From the NCBI RefSeq assembly GCF_004342425.1, contig NZ_SLWQ01000001.1:1-64000 (forward strand): DNA of 64,000 nucleotides, read 5' to 3'. Origin of the DNA: Dokdonella fugitiva (GTDB lineage Bacteria; Pseudomonadota; Gammaproteobacteria; Xanthomonadales; Rhodanobacteraceae). The first letter of the stretch is position 1, and each line of letters begins with the position of its first letter. Both the position numbers and the translations under genes were made by a program. Shown one piece after another: positions 1 through 10,600 of this stretch. The notes under the pieces were generated by a model. That model worked only from the letters and a program-made list of their open reading frames with translations. It was not told the origin of the DNA and did no database searches.

Positions 1-3000
1 TCGACTTCAGGTTCTGCGGGGTGTGGTTCCCCATCATCGTGTAGAAGTTCCACTCCGACGTCGTCGTGTTCCCGAGCGCATCCGTCTGCGTGAGCACGGT
101 GCCGGACGATGCGTCGTAAGTGGTCGACGTGGTGCGACCGAGCGCATCGGTCTGCGAGAGCTGGTTGCCGAATGCGTCGAACGTCGCCGTCGTGACTGCA
201 CCATCGGGCGCCACGATTTTCGTGATATTGCCCTGGTCGTCGAACGTGTACGTCGTCGTGTTGCCGTTGCGGTCGGTCACCACCTGCGTATGCGTGTCGA
301 GGTCGCGCTGTGAGAGGTCGACCTTGTGGCCGAGCGCGTCGTACTGCGCGATGAGCTTGCCGCTCGCGTCGTACTCGTTGCGCACCTGCTGCACGCCGGC
401 CGCGTCGGTGTAGCTTGTCAGCAGGTGCGCGAGTGAAGCCGGCACCGTCGCGTACTGGTTGCGACTGACCTTGTTGATCGGGCTGGTGATGCTGTCGAGG
501 TCGCCCGCCGCCGTGTAGGCATACTTGACCTTGCGCCCCGACGGATCGGTCACTTGCGTGATGCGGCCTTCCGGGTCGCGCGTGAACTGCAGCGCGGCGC
601 CGTTGCCGGCGAACGCGCCCTGCGCGTTGAGCACGAGCGTCTGGCCGTTCGGGTCGGTGATCTGCACGACCTTGAACGTGTTCGCGCCGTCGGTGCTGCG
701 CAGGATGTACTTGTAGTTCTCCAGTGTCGTCAGCTGGTACAGGCCCGAGTCGAACGCGATACCTTCGTCCGGGTCGTACACCGTGCCGCCCTGGTAGAGC
801 AGGCTCGCACTGTCGAGCGCATCCAGCGTGCTGGTCGTGCCCGGGCGCGGCTTGAACACCATCGAGAACACGCTCGGCACCTGGCCGAGCGCGCACTCTT
901 CGCTCGCCGCGACGTCGAACTGGTGCACCTTGCCGTCCGACAGCGCGATGCTCACCACGCGCTTGCCTATCGGCCGGATGCAGAACGTGAGGAAGCCGGG
1001 CTGGTACATCTCCCATTGCTCGCCGAGCGGCTTGTTCCGCTGCAGCTTCACGTTCTGGTACGACAGGGTCCAGCCGTAGCCGAAATCGCCCTTTTCGTCC
1101 TTCTTGCGCGAATCGTAGGTGCGCGTGATCGTCAGCGGCACGCCGCCGACGTCGAGCTGGATGTCGTTGAAGCTGACCGTGAATGCGCCGAGCTTGAGGT
1201 CACCCTGCACGACGACATGCTGGACCGTACTCGCCGAACGGCCGTTGGCGTCCCAGGCGACGAGACCGAGGTCGTACTGGCCGTTCTCGACGCCGGTGGG
1301 ATCGAACGTGCCGAGCGCGCCGTTGACCGCGCCGGTGCCGCGCGCGAGTTCGCGCCATGCATTGCGCCCGGTCGGCGACATCGACAGCGTCCACAAGGCC
1401 GTGTTGGCGTCGGAAACGATGCCGCTGACCGGCGTCGGCTTCGTCAGCACGTCGCCGTCGGCGGGCGCGGTGATCTGCACGGTCGGTGGCGCGGTGTCGC
1501 CTTCGACGTGCACGCCGAAGGCGCCGCGACGCTCCAGCGTGCCCTTGTTGTCGGTCGCGTTCGCGACGACCGCGTGCGCACCGGCGCCGCTCGCGGAGAC
1601 GTGCGCCTGGCCGTTCGCATCCAGCGGCACGTCCACGCCGTCGATCGCGAGCGACTTCACGACGGTGCCCGAACCGCCGGTCGTCGCGACCGTGATCGTG
1701 ACCACGTCGCCTTCGTTGACGAACTGCGGCGCCACCGCGAGGTTGAGGTCGAGCGGCATGACCTGCCCGATCGTGAGCGTGAAAGCCTGCTCGACGTTCG
1801 CGTGGCCGTCGGACACGCGCAGCGTGACCGGATACGAGCCGGTCACCGGGCTCGCCCACGAAAGCAGTCCGCCGGCGGAGATCGACATGCCGGCCGGCCC
1901 GGTGACGAGCTGGAAGGTCAGCGCATCGCCGTCGGGATCGACCGCGGACGCGAAATACTGGTACGGCTGGCCGAGCGCACCGCCCGTGACCGGCGCACTG
2001 GTGAAGTACGGCGGATTGTTCGTCTGCGACGCGCCGGGCAGCGTGGTCGTGTCGCCGGTCACGATCGTGCTGACGATCGACGTGCCGATGTCACCGAGGC
2101 CCGCCGGCAGGCCGTTCCACAAGGCACACAGCCACCATTGGCTCTGCACCGCGGCCGCGCCGAGGAAGTTCGACCACGGAATCGTGCCGTAGTCGGCGAG
2201 CAGGGCGACCGCTGTGCCGTAGTAGGCGGTCTCGGCCGCGAGCGTGCCCTGCACGGCCGCGGCGATCGCGTCGCCGCGTACGGTGAGCGCCGGTCCTGCG
2301 AACGCGAGCGGCAGCCAGCCGCCGGCGACGTCGAGCTCGGCCGATTCGCGACCGCTGATCTCGTAGTCGCCGCTGCCGCTGGCCGCGTCTTCGAGCAGGT
2401 AGCCGACGCCATTCCACGCGTCGATCGCGACGTTCGAGCGGCTGATCGTCGCAGTGCGCCCGGCTTGCACGCCATCGCGCACGGTCGCCACGGCGGCCGG
2501 GTCGGCGTCGATCAGCGGCAGCAGCGTCGCCGCGTTCGCCCCGGTCAGGCGGTAGATCGTCTGGCCGGCCGTGGCGGCAGCACCGAGGGCACGCACGGTC
2601 GAACTCGCGCGGCCGGCGTGATCCGCGTCGGCGAACAGGGCGTCGAGGACGAGATGCGCATAGGTCGACGCGCGCTCGCCGTACGTGCGCTGGAATGCGA
2701 GTGCGCGTCGCGCGTCGCCGTCAGTGGCGACCGTCGTGCGGCCGATCGCCTCGACCGTCAGCGCGAGGCCGGGGAAGCGCACGCTCTGTGGCAATCCGTT
2801 CGCGACGAGGACGTCGGCGCGCGTGCCGACGCGGACGATCGTCGGCAATGCGTGGCCGACGATGCCGCAGCCGCGGCACATGAGGTCGGTGACGCCGGCC
2901 ACGGTCGTCGCATAGGCGAGGCCGGCGTAGCCGAGCACGTCGCCGACGAGGTGTTCGCGATCGATGCCTGCGTAGTCGTGTGCCGACAGGCGCGCGGCGG

Positions 3001-4570
3001 TATCGGCGAGACGCTCGCGCCCGGCCGCGAGTGCCGCCGGCGACACGCCTTGGCCGACGATCGTCAACGCCTGCGTTTCACCGGCGACGACGCGCGCTTC
3101 GGGCGTCTCGCTCCAACTGCCCGCCTGTGGCTCGAAGACCGCGAGGCTGCCGACCAGCGCCGTACCGAGCGGAATGCTGCCGCCACTCGCGGGCGCTTCG
3201 TCGTCGAGCGCGAGTTGCGCCTTCATGCGGATCGTCGTCGCCGCGAGCGCCGCCGGCAGTGGCGAGGCATCCAGTTGCGTCGCGAGGCGGGCGTCGTCGG
3301 CCGCCGTCGCGCCGGCGAACGACAGCGTCAGCCGCTTGCCGACGAGGGCCGGCATCGAGCGCGTCAGCGAGACGATCGGATGGTCCTGGCTGTGTTCGTA
3401 CGCATCCGCATAGAGGCCGTAGCGCACCTTCCAGCGCAGCGTGTCGGGCAACTCCGCATAGACCGCACCGAGCGCGACCGTGCGGTAGGGCAACGCGCCG
3501 GCGAGGATCGGCAGGCCCTCGGCGACGATCGCCTGCGAGCCGAGCACGTCGGCGACGGTCGCGTTCGGCTTGTGCGCGGCAATGTAGGTTTCGATGCGGT
3601 TGCCGAAGTCGATGTACGCCGCACCGAGCCCCGACGTGTCGAGGCCGCTGACGCCGTCCTGCGTGATCGTCGCGCCCTGGCCGAGCTGCGCGGCGAGCGC
3701 ATTCGAATCGACCGGGACGTCGCTGCGGATCGGCAGGCCCGCGGAGTAGCGGTATTGCTTGTACGACGCGTCGAGCGGAACCCATGTGCGCGCCGAACGG
3801 TTGACCGCGCCGCGCGAAGGATCGAAGTCGACCCAGGCAGCGACCCAGACGTGTTCGATGCGGATCGCGGCAATGCTGCCGCCGCTCGCGATGCCCTGCA
3901 CCGGGATGCCGCCCTGGTCGAACAGCGCGACGGCCGCTTCCGGAACGTCCACGCCACCGACCCAGTTCTGCGCCGCCGCCGCGGGCATCTCGATCGTGCC
4001 GTAGACGTAACGCGCCGGCACGCCGCTGGCGCGCAACAGTGCGATCAGCAGGCCTGCCGTGTCGAACGCGTTGCCGCGGCGCGTCTGCAAGGTCGCATCC
4101 GCACCCTGGATCGAGCCCCAGGTCGCGGCGAACGCGACGTGGTCACGCACCCAGTTGTAGATGCGGACCGGATTGCGACCGAGCGATTCGGCGAGATCGC
4201 GGATGGCGGGCGTGAGGACGATTTCGTCGTTCTCGGCGAGGTCACCCGGGCCCGGCGGTGCGGACGTGGCCGCGGCATCCTTGGCGGGCGCCGCGCCTGG
4301 AGCGAGCCTGGACGCGCCACGAGGCAGGTAGGCGGCGTCGCGGTAGGCGTCCGCGCTCGCGTGCGGCACGCGATGGCCCGCGAGCGGCGCGACGAAGCGC
4401 GTCCGCTGCGGCATCGCGTTGGCGATCTTCGGCGCAACGGCCGTGGACGCCGCGGCCCTCGCGTCGACCGGTGCAAGCAACGTCGTTGCCGCGCACAGCA
4501 ACGTGCCGCCGGCCGCCAACAGCGCGAGCGCGACGGAGCGCACCGCATTCGATCGGATTGGACTGTTCAT
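1..4570 (-). CDS. Exported RHS/YD-repeat protein with transglutaminase-like domain (partial, runs off window start)
   Basis: The reading frame is open from ATG 4570 to the window edge, giving at least 1,523 residues with the C-terminus missing. An AGGTGG Shine-Dalgarno lies 5 bases before the ATG. Residues 1-40 form a signal peptide. Residues about 140-275 resemble a transglutaminase core: the stretch LLIALLRASGVPARYV, His240 in EHVW and Asp267 in VPLDAS are present, but the position of the catalytic cysteine is Ala168 (RRGNAFDTAG). Residues about 800-1100 hold cadherin/Ig-like segments. From about residue 1120 an RHS core begins (ITRTYDSRKK, then YD repeats such as TFDAFGNQ and TTYDASSG). 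Members of the RHS family wrap YD repeats into a hollow shell that often encloses a C-terminal toxin or adhesive module; that end is outside the window. The gene follows the 3,319-residue gene by 107 bases on the same strand, so the two are probably co-transcribed. The family is clear, the role is not. Confidence 0.88.
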   Translation of the reverse strand, partial: MNSPIRSNAVRSVALALLAAGGTLLCAATTLLAPVDARAAASTAVAPKIANAMPQRTRFVAPLAGHRVPHASADAYRDAAYLPRGASRLAPGAAPAKDAAATSAPPGPGDLAENDEIVLTPAIRDLAESLGRNPVRIYNWVRDHVAFAATWGSIQGADATLQTRRGNAFDTAGLLIALLRASGVPARYVYGTIEMPAAAAQNWVGGVDVPEAAVALFDQGGIPVQGIASGGSIAAIRIEHVWVAAWVDFDPSRGAVNRSARTWVPLDASYKQYRYSAGLPIRSDVPVDSNALAAQLGQGATITQDGVSGLDTSGLGAAYIDFGNRIETYIAAHKPNATVADVLGSQAIVAEGLPILAGALPYRTVALGAVYAELPDTLRWKVRYGLYADAYEHSQDHPIVSLTRSMPALVGKRLTLSFAGATAADDARLATQLDASPLPAALAATTIRMKAQLALDDEAPASGGSIPLGTALVGSLAVFEPQAGSWSETPEARVVAGETQALTIVGQGVSPAALAAGRERLADTAARLSAHDYAGIDREHLVGDVLGYAGLAYATTVAGVTDLMCRGCGIVGHALPTIVRVGTRADVLVANGLPQSVRFPGLALTVEAIGRTTVATDGDARRALAFQRTYGERASTYAHLVLDALFADADHAGRASSTVRALGAAATAGQTIYRLTGANAATLLPLIDADPAAVATVRDGVQAGRTATISRSNVAIDAWNGVGYLLEDAASGSGDYEISGRESAELDVAGGWLPLAFAGPALTVRGDAIAAAVQGTLAAETAYYGTAVALLADYGTIPWSNFLGAAAVQSQWWLCALWNGLPAGLGDIGTSIVSTIVTGDTTTLPGASQTNNPPYFTSAPVTGGALGQPYQYFASAVDPDGDALTFQLVTGPAGMSISAGGLLSWASPVTGSYPVTLRVSDGHANVEQAFTLTIGQVMPLDLNLAVAPQFVNEGDVVTITVATTGGSGTVVKSLAIDGVDVPLDANGQAHVSASGAGAHAVVANATDNKGTLERRGAFGVHVEGDTAPPTVQITAPADGDVLTKPTPVSGIVSDANTALWTLSMSPTGRNAWRELARGTGAVNGALGTFDPTGVENGQYDLGLVAWDANGRSASTVQHVVVQGDLKLGAFTVSFNDIQLDVGGVPLTITRTYDSRKKDEKGDFGYGWTLSYQNVKLQRNKPLGEQWEMYQPGFLTFCIRPIGKRVVSIALSDGKVHQFDVAASEECALGQVPSVFSMVFKPRPGTTSTLDALDSASLLYQGGTVYDPDEGIAFDSGLYQLTTLENYKYILRSTDGANTFKVVQITDPNGQTLVLNAQGAFAGNGAALQFTRDPEGRITQVTDPSGRKVKYAYTAAGDLDSITSPINKVSRNQYATVPASLAHLLTSYTDAAGVQQVRNEYDASGKLIAQYDALGHKVDLSQRDLDTHTQVVTDRNGNTTTYTFDDQGNITKIVAPDGAVTTATFDAFGNQLSQTDALGRTTSTTYDASSGTVLTQTDALGNTTTSEWNFYTMMGNHTPQNLKS

Positions 4571-4600
4571 CGTTCCACCTGCCCCTGACTCCATTCGTGG

Positions 4601-4668
4601 GCGCCCGGCAGACCGGGCGCGTCGTGTCGCGGCGATCGGCATGCGACGGATCGCGAAGGCCGATCGCC
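4601..4668 (-). other. Two intercistronic hairpins between the giant gene and the RHS gene
   Basis: Two perfect inverted repeats fill the 107-base gap. The first has 10-base arms at 4631-4640 and 4659-4668 (GGCGATCGGC and its complement) with an 18-base loop. The second has 8-base arms at 4601-4608 and 4613-4620 (GCGCCCGG and its complement) with a 4-base loop. Neither is followed by a U-run on the minus strand, so they are not standard intrinsic terminators. They could be mRNA-stabilising or attenuating structures that set the expression ratio of the two genes. Confidence 0.5.
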
Positions 4669-4677
4669 CTGCCCCTC

Positions 4678-7600
4678 TCAGCGGCTTTCCCGCCACAACA
4701 CCCAGTCGATGCGCGTGCGATACGCCCCGGCCTGCGCACGCGTCGACTGCCCGCTCGCTTCGGCCGCATCGAGCAGCGCGGATAGGCCCCTGCTGCGATC
4801 GCCACCCGCGAAGGCCGTCTGCGCGGCCTGCAGATCCGCGAGCGCCACATCGAGTGCGCCATCGCGGCCAGGCAGCGCGGCAAGGTCCGCGACGAGGCCC
4901 GCGAGCGTCTCGCCGGCGACGTGCGCGATCGACAGCGACGCCTGCGCGAGCGGATCGACCGCGAGCGGCGCCTGTGCGGCCACGCGTGCCGTGACCGCCG
5001 TCGTCGTGCCCGAACCGAGCTGCACGACCGCATCGGCATCGAACGTGCCCGCGATGCCGAGGTCGAGCAGCCATTCCGGCACGCCCGGCACGACCACGCC
5101 CGCATCGCCGGCAGCGTCGAGGTGCAACGTGCCGTGGAATGCATCGCCGAGGTTGTGCACCTCGATGGCGAGCGGCACCTGCGCGCCGCTGCGCAGCAGC
5201 GGCTGGTCGGGCGTGACGCGATCGAGCACGCCGTGGAAGAGCTGGTCCAGCGGGCCACCACCCGTGCGATCGATCGCATCCAGCGCTGCGGGCCAGCCGA
5301 ATGCGGCATAGCCGGCCCAGCCGGAGCCGAAGGCGTTCAGCAGCACCGCCGGCGACCGCCGCTCGATGCCGGCCCAGGCGCATTGGCGCGGATCGATCGT
5401 CGTCTTGGCACCAGCCAGCTTGATCGTGTCGGCAATCAGCGAGCAGCGATACATGCTGTTCGAACCGGAAGCCTGCAGCTCGCCCCCCGGCGCGTAGACG
5501 AGGCCGCCCAGCGTCAGCGACGAGGTCGCGAGCTTCACCGCGCCATCACCCGCCTTCGTCGTCGCGAACTGCACGCCGCGGTAGTACGGCTGGAAGTTCG
5601 CACTGGAGCCATTGAGCTCGATCGAGCCCGTGCTCACGATCGTGACCGTACCACTCGCGCCCGAGCCGTTGATCTTCACGTCGCAGGGGATCCAGTACAC
5701 GCCCGGCGCGAGCACGACGTGGCTGCCGTTGCGCTGCCAGCGGTGGTTCTTCGCGCACTCGCCCGACTGGTCGAGGTAGGCCGCGCCGAGCGCCGCCTGG
5801 ATCGCGCCGCCGGGGCGGTAGTCGTCGAGGTCGAGCAGCTGCGGCAACGGCTGCGGCATGACGACGCGCGGCGTCGACGTGAACGTGTTCTGGCTGCCGG
5901 CGTTGTCGAACCGGGTCACGTAGTGCACCGGTCCATCGATGAGGTTCTGCGCTCCGGCGAACCGCATCCCGGTGTTTGCATGGATCGCACCATGGCTCTC
6001 GTGCTGGCTGCCGGTCCATTCGAGGCCGTAGTCGATCGAGGACGAGTTCGCCCACAGTGCGATCGCACCGGGATTCGCACCGATGTCAACGATGCGCGCA
6101 TCGACGAACGGCGTCGCGAGGGCGGCCGCCGACTGGATCGTCGTGCCCGCCTCGGCGAGTACGTGTTGCGCGCTGCCCGCGACGACCGGACTCGCGATGA
6201 ATGCATCCGTGTGCGGCGCGCTCGTGAACGCGAGCGCCCACGCGCCCGGCGTCGCCGCGAGCGTGAGCGAGCGGGTCGCGTCGCCGCTGTTGCGCACGCG
6301 CCAGACGGTGTAGCGGTCGTGGCCGGTGGCGTCGGCGATGCGTCCGACCGAGGCGAGCGCGAGGCGGCTGCCGCCGGTGCCGGCGTCGTTGCCGGCATAG
6401 CCGATGTCGACGCGCAGTTGCGCCTCTACCGCGTCGCGCAGCGTGCCCATCGTCGGCGCGACGTCGAAGCGGCCTTCGAGCTCGGCCAGCGTGTCCGCGC
6501 GGGTCGGCTCGACGATGCGCGCCGGCAACGGCGGATCCACCGCCAGGCGAGCCGCGCCGCCGGGAGCGCCTGCGTCGATCACGAGGCTCGCCATGCCGAT
6601 CGACGCGAGGGCGTTGCCCGGCGACACGCCGGTCGCCTGTGCGAGCGCGGCCGACAGCGTCGCCCGGCCGTCGCCGACGACGAGGCCGTCGCCCCGGTGC
6701 ACCGCTTCGCGCAGCAGGCGCTCCGTCGTCGCATCGAGCGCGACCGACGGCGCGAACAGCAGGTACGCACGGTGCGCGCCCGAGCGCAGGCCCGCATCGA
6801 AATCGTCCGCCGTCGTCGCGAATGCGCTCGTATAGCCGAGCCCGTCCAGCGCCAGCGCGACGCGGTCGCGATACGCCGCCGGCGCGGCAGGATCGACGAG
6901 GACGAGTGCGGACAGGCGCGGATGCGCACTCATCGCCACGCTCGCGTCGAGATGGATGGCCGGCGCCGACACGTGCACGGTCGTCTGCGCGAGCACGCGG
7001 TCCTGTCCGCCGACGTGCGCCTCGAGCAGGGCGACGTACATGCCCTCCGCGACGCCGTCGGTCGGCCAGGGTTGCGGCACCGGCACGGTCGCGCCGACGG
7101 CGATGTCCGCGGTCATGCGCCAGCTCCACGGCGCGCCGCCCTGCGGATCGACGATGCGCAGCGTCAGCGGCACCGCGTGCATGTCCGCATTGCCATGATT
7201 CGTCGCCGCGCCGTCGAGCTGCACCGGAGTGCCCGCGGTCACGTCGACGGGATCGGCGGCGATCGCGCCGACGAGGCCGAAGCCGGTCTCGTCGCTGGAG
7301 CCGACCTGGTACTGCGTCTGCTGCGTGTCGAGCACGTGGCCGGCGGCGTCGGCGAGCGTCTGGCGCACGGTGTAGATGCCGGCGTGCGCGTTCTGCAGCA
7401 TCTGGGGCGAGATGTAGTCCTTGTGCGCGCCGGGCAGCAGCTGGCTGATCGTATATCCCTGCGTGAACTGCAGCACGTCGTCGGCGTCGTACACCTGCAC
7501 GGTGAGCGACAGGCTCTCGAGGATCGCGTTCGCGAGCAGGCTGGTCACGCGCGAGCTGATGACGACTCGATCGGTCGGCTGGTAGGACTGCCGGTCCGTC

Positions 7601-10600
7601 GCGACCTGCGAGGTCGCGAGCGCCTGCGCGCCGTCGGGCAGCACGGTGAATGCCGCTTTGCCGCTGGCGAGCGCGAGGCCGTTGTCACTCAGCGTCGCGC
7701 GCGCCTCGTAGCCGCCGGCGAGGATCGCGCCGACCGCGAACGTGCCCTCGACGAGGGTCTCGCCATTGGCCGGGATCGTCGCGTCCTGCTGCTGCACGGT
7801 CGCGACGCGGGCGCCGCTGGCGTCGTAGACCTCGACGACGAGCGCGCCCGCGACGGTCGTCGCATTCGCATTCGCGAGCGTGGTGGTGATGTGCACGGTC
7901 TCGTTGGCGTGGTATTCCGCGCGGTCCGTGGCGACGCCGACGCCGACGAGGTTGGCGACCTGGATGAGCGGCACGCCGACCGGCAAGGTCACGTCTTCCG
8001 TCGAGAAGCTGTTGTGGAAGTCGATGAACGCGGAGTCGACCGCCTTGCGCCGTTCGCCGAGCGCGAGGCCGCGCAGGTTGGTATCGAAGCAGACGCCGTC
8101 GCCGTCGGCGCTGACGTCGCGCAGGCTCCAGACGTACTCGGTGCGACCGTCCGCCTGCGCGACGACGGCAGCCGGCGCCTTGGTCGCCGCCGTGATCGAC
8201 TGGCCCGGCACGGTCAGGATGTGCGCGTCGACGCCGATCGCGCCGCAGGTGACCGGCACCTGCCAGATCATGTGCTCGTAGTCGTTGTACATCATCAGGC
8301 GGCTGCCGAAGCGGTCGAACGCGAGGTAGTCGATGTCGTTGATGATGGAATTGACGTTGAGCGTGTCGAACAGCACCGCGGCATGGCCGGTGCGCGCGAC
8401 GATCTGCGCGATCTTGTGCTCTTCGGCGGAGGCGACGCCCATCGCGTCCCAGCGGTAGCTCGCGACGTAGAGGTTGTCGGCGCAGTCGGCCGCGATGTTC
8501 GGGTAGCCGTCGCCTTCGAAATACGGATCCTCGACCCCGTTGTTGCTCGTGTAGAGGTCGGTGACCGAGCCGTCCGGATGGATTTCCGAGACATAGCCGG
8601 AATTGTTCTGCACGTAGATGTTGTCCTTGCCGTCGATCGCGATGCCGCGCGGATCGGGCAGGCCCGTGGTCGTGACGATCGAGGTGGTGCCGTCCGGCAG
8701 CACCTTGAGCAGTTTGCCGGCCGTGCCGACGAGGATCTCGTCGCGGCTGTTGACGGCGACGCCATTCGCCCGCGTGACGCCGAGGTTGGCCAGCACCGAC
8801 GATTGGCCATCGCGATCGACGCGGAGCAGCTGGTAGGTGCTGCCACTGCCGCTGCGGTTGGTGAAGTAGAGGTTCTCGCTGCTGTCGGCGGCGAGGCCGA
8901 ACGCGGTGGCGAGCCCGCTCAGCAGGGTCGTCGTCGCGCCCTGCGTGTCGGTGCGGTACAGGTGCGTCGAATCGGTGTAATAGACGTTGCCGGCGCGGTC
9001 GGCTGCCATGCCGTTCGGCGTGCTGATCGACGCGAGCCGGCGAACCTGGTCGACCTCGACGCGGGAAATCGAGGTGAAGTCGGCACCGGTGAGGTTCATG
9101 CACATCGGCAGCGTCTGGTCGCCGGGCGGCAGTTCGCTGCGCAGCGCGACGAGCTCGCCGTTGGCGTGCGGGCCGACGTGGACGAAGTTCACGGCCGGCT
9201 CGGCGACACCGGCGCGCGACACCGTGACACGGAAATCACCGCCGTAGGGCGGCAGCCAGTCGCCGAAATCGAAATGCGTGTAGTCGTCGCCGGGTGCCAT
9301 CGCGTTCATCGGCACGTGCGCCGTGTGCACGACCGTTCCGACCGCGGGGGGCGTCTGCGCCTGTGTCAGGCGCACGTCGTAGAGAACGCCGGCACCGGCG
9401 AGCACGTAGAACTGCCGCGACGTGCCGGAGATGCCGTAGACCGCGGCGCTCGCGAGCGCGCCCTGGATGCGCAGCGCCTCGACGCCACCCCCAGGCGCGA
9501 CGCGATTGACGAGGCCGGAATCGCGGCCGACGTAGAGCGCGCCGTCCTCGGCGATGCCGATCGAATCGATCGCCGCGAGGTTGACCGCCACGGTCTCGAG
9601 CTGGCCTTGGTGGTATTCGACGATCGTGTTGCTGTTGCGATTCGCGACGTACACGGCGTCGCCACTGCCGGTGCGCAGCGTGGTCGGGTTCGAAAGGCCG
9701 GCCGCGAACGCGCTCCACGTCGTGCCGGCGAGGCGGCGCAAGGTCGAATAGGTCTGGTCGACGGCGTAGACCTGGCCACCGTCGGCGACGATGCCTTGCA
9801 TGTTCACCGCATCACCGACCGTGCTCGCGACGCCGGCCGGGGTCACGCGCGTGACGCCGCCGGAGCGCGTGATCCACAGGTCGCCATCGGCGTCGAACGC
9901 GAGATAGCGCGGCGTCGAAACCGTCGTCACCGTGGTGGCGACGCCATTGGCGTCGAGGCGCGCGACGGTGCCCGCGCCGTAGTTGGCGACGTACAGCCGT
10001 CCCTGCGCGTCGAACGCGAGTCCCTGCGGGCGCACGATGCCGGCATGGTCGGCGACGACCTGGCGCGAGGCGTTGAATTCGATGACGCGACTCGCGGCCG
10101 TGTCACCCGCGGCGAAACGGCCATCGGCGCGACCCGCGACGCCTTTCAGCGTGCTGCCGCTGACGGTCGCGTGATCGGCCTGGCCACTGCCGGTCCAGCG
10201 CACGATGCGCCCCGAGTAGCTGCCGAGGATGTCGGCGCCCGCCTTGGCGAGATAGGCCACGTTGAACGTGCCGAGCTTTGCCGGATAGCCGCCCGGAGCG
10301 AGCGTGTAGAAGCGACCGCCGCTGTCGACGAACTTGAGCGAGGTGCCGTCCCAGAGCATGTCCGTCGGCGTGAGGAAGCCGTCGAGGCGCGAGACCAGCG
10401 CTCCGCCCGCATCGTAGGCGTCGAGTTGCTGCGCGGTACCGAATGCGAGCGTCAACTGCCCGGCCGCGTCGCGCGTGAGGCCCGTCACGCCGGAGACCGC
10501 GTCCTTGATCCGCGTGATCGCCGCCGTCGCCGGATCGAGCGTGTAGACGCGATTCGACGTCGTCCACACGAGCATCTGGTCGTCCATGCCGAAGCCGAGC

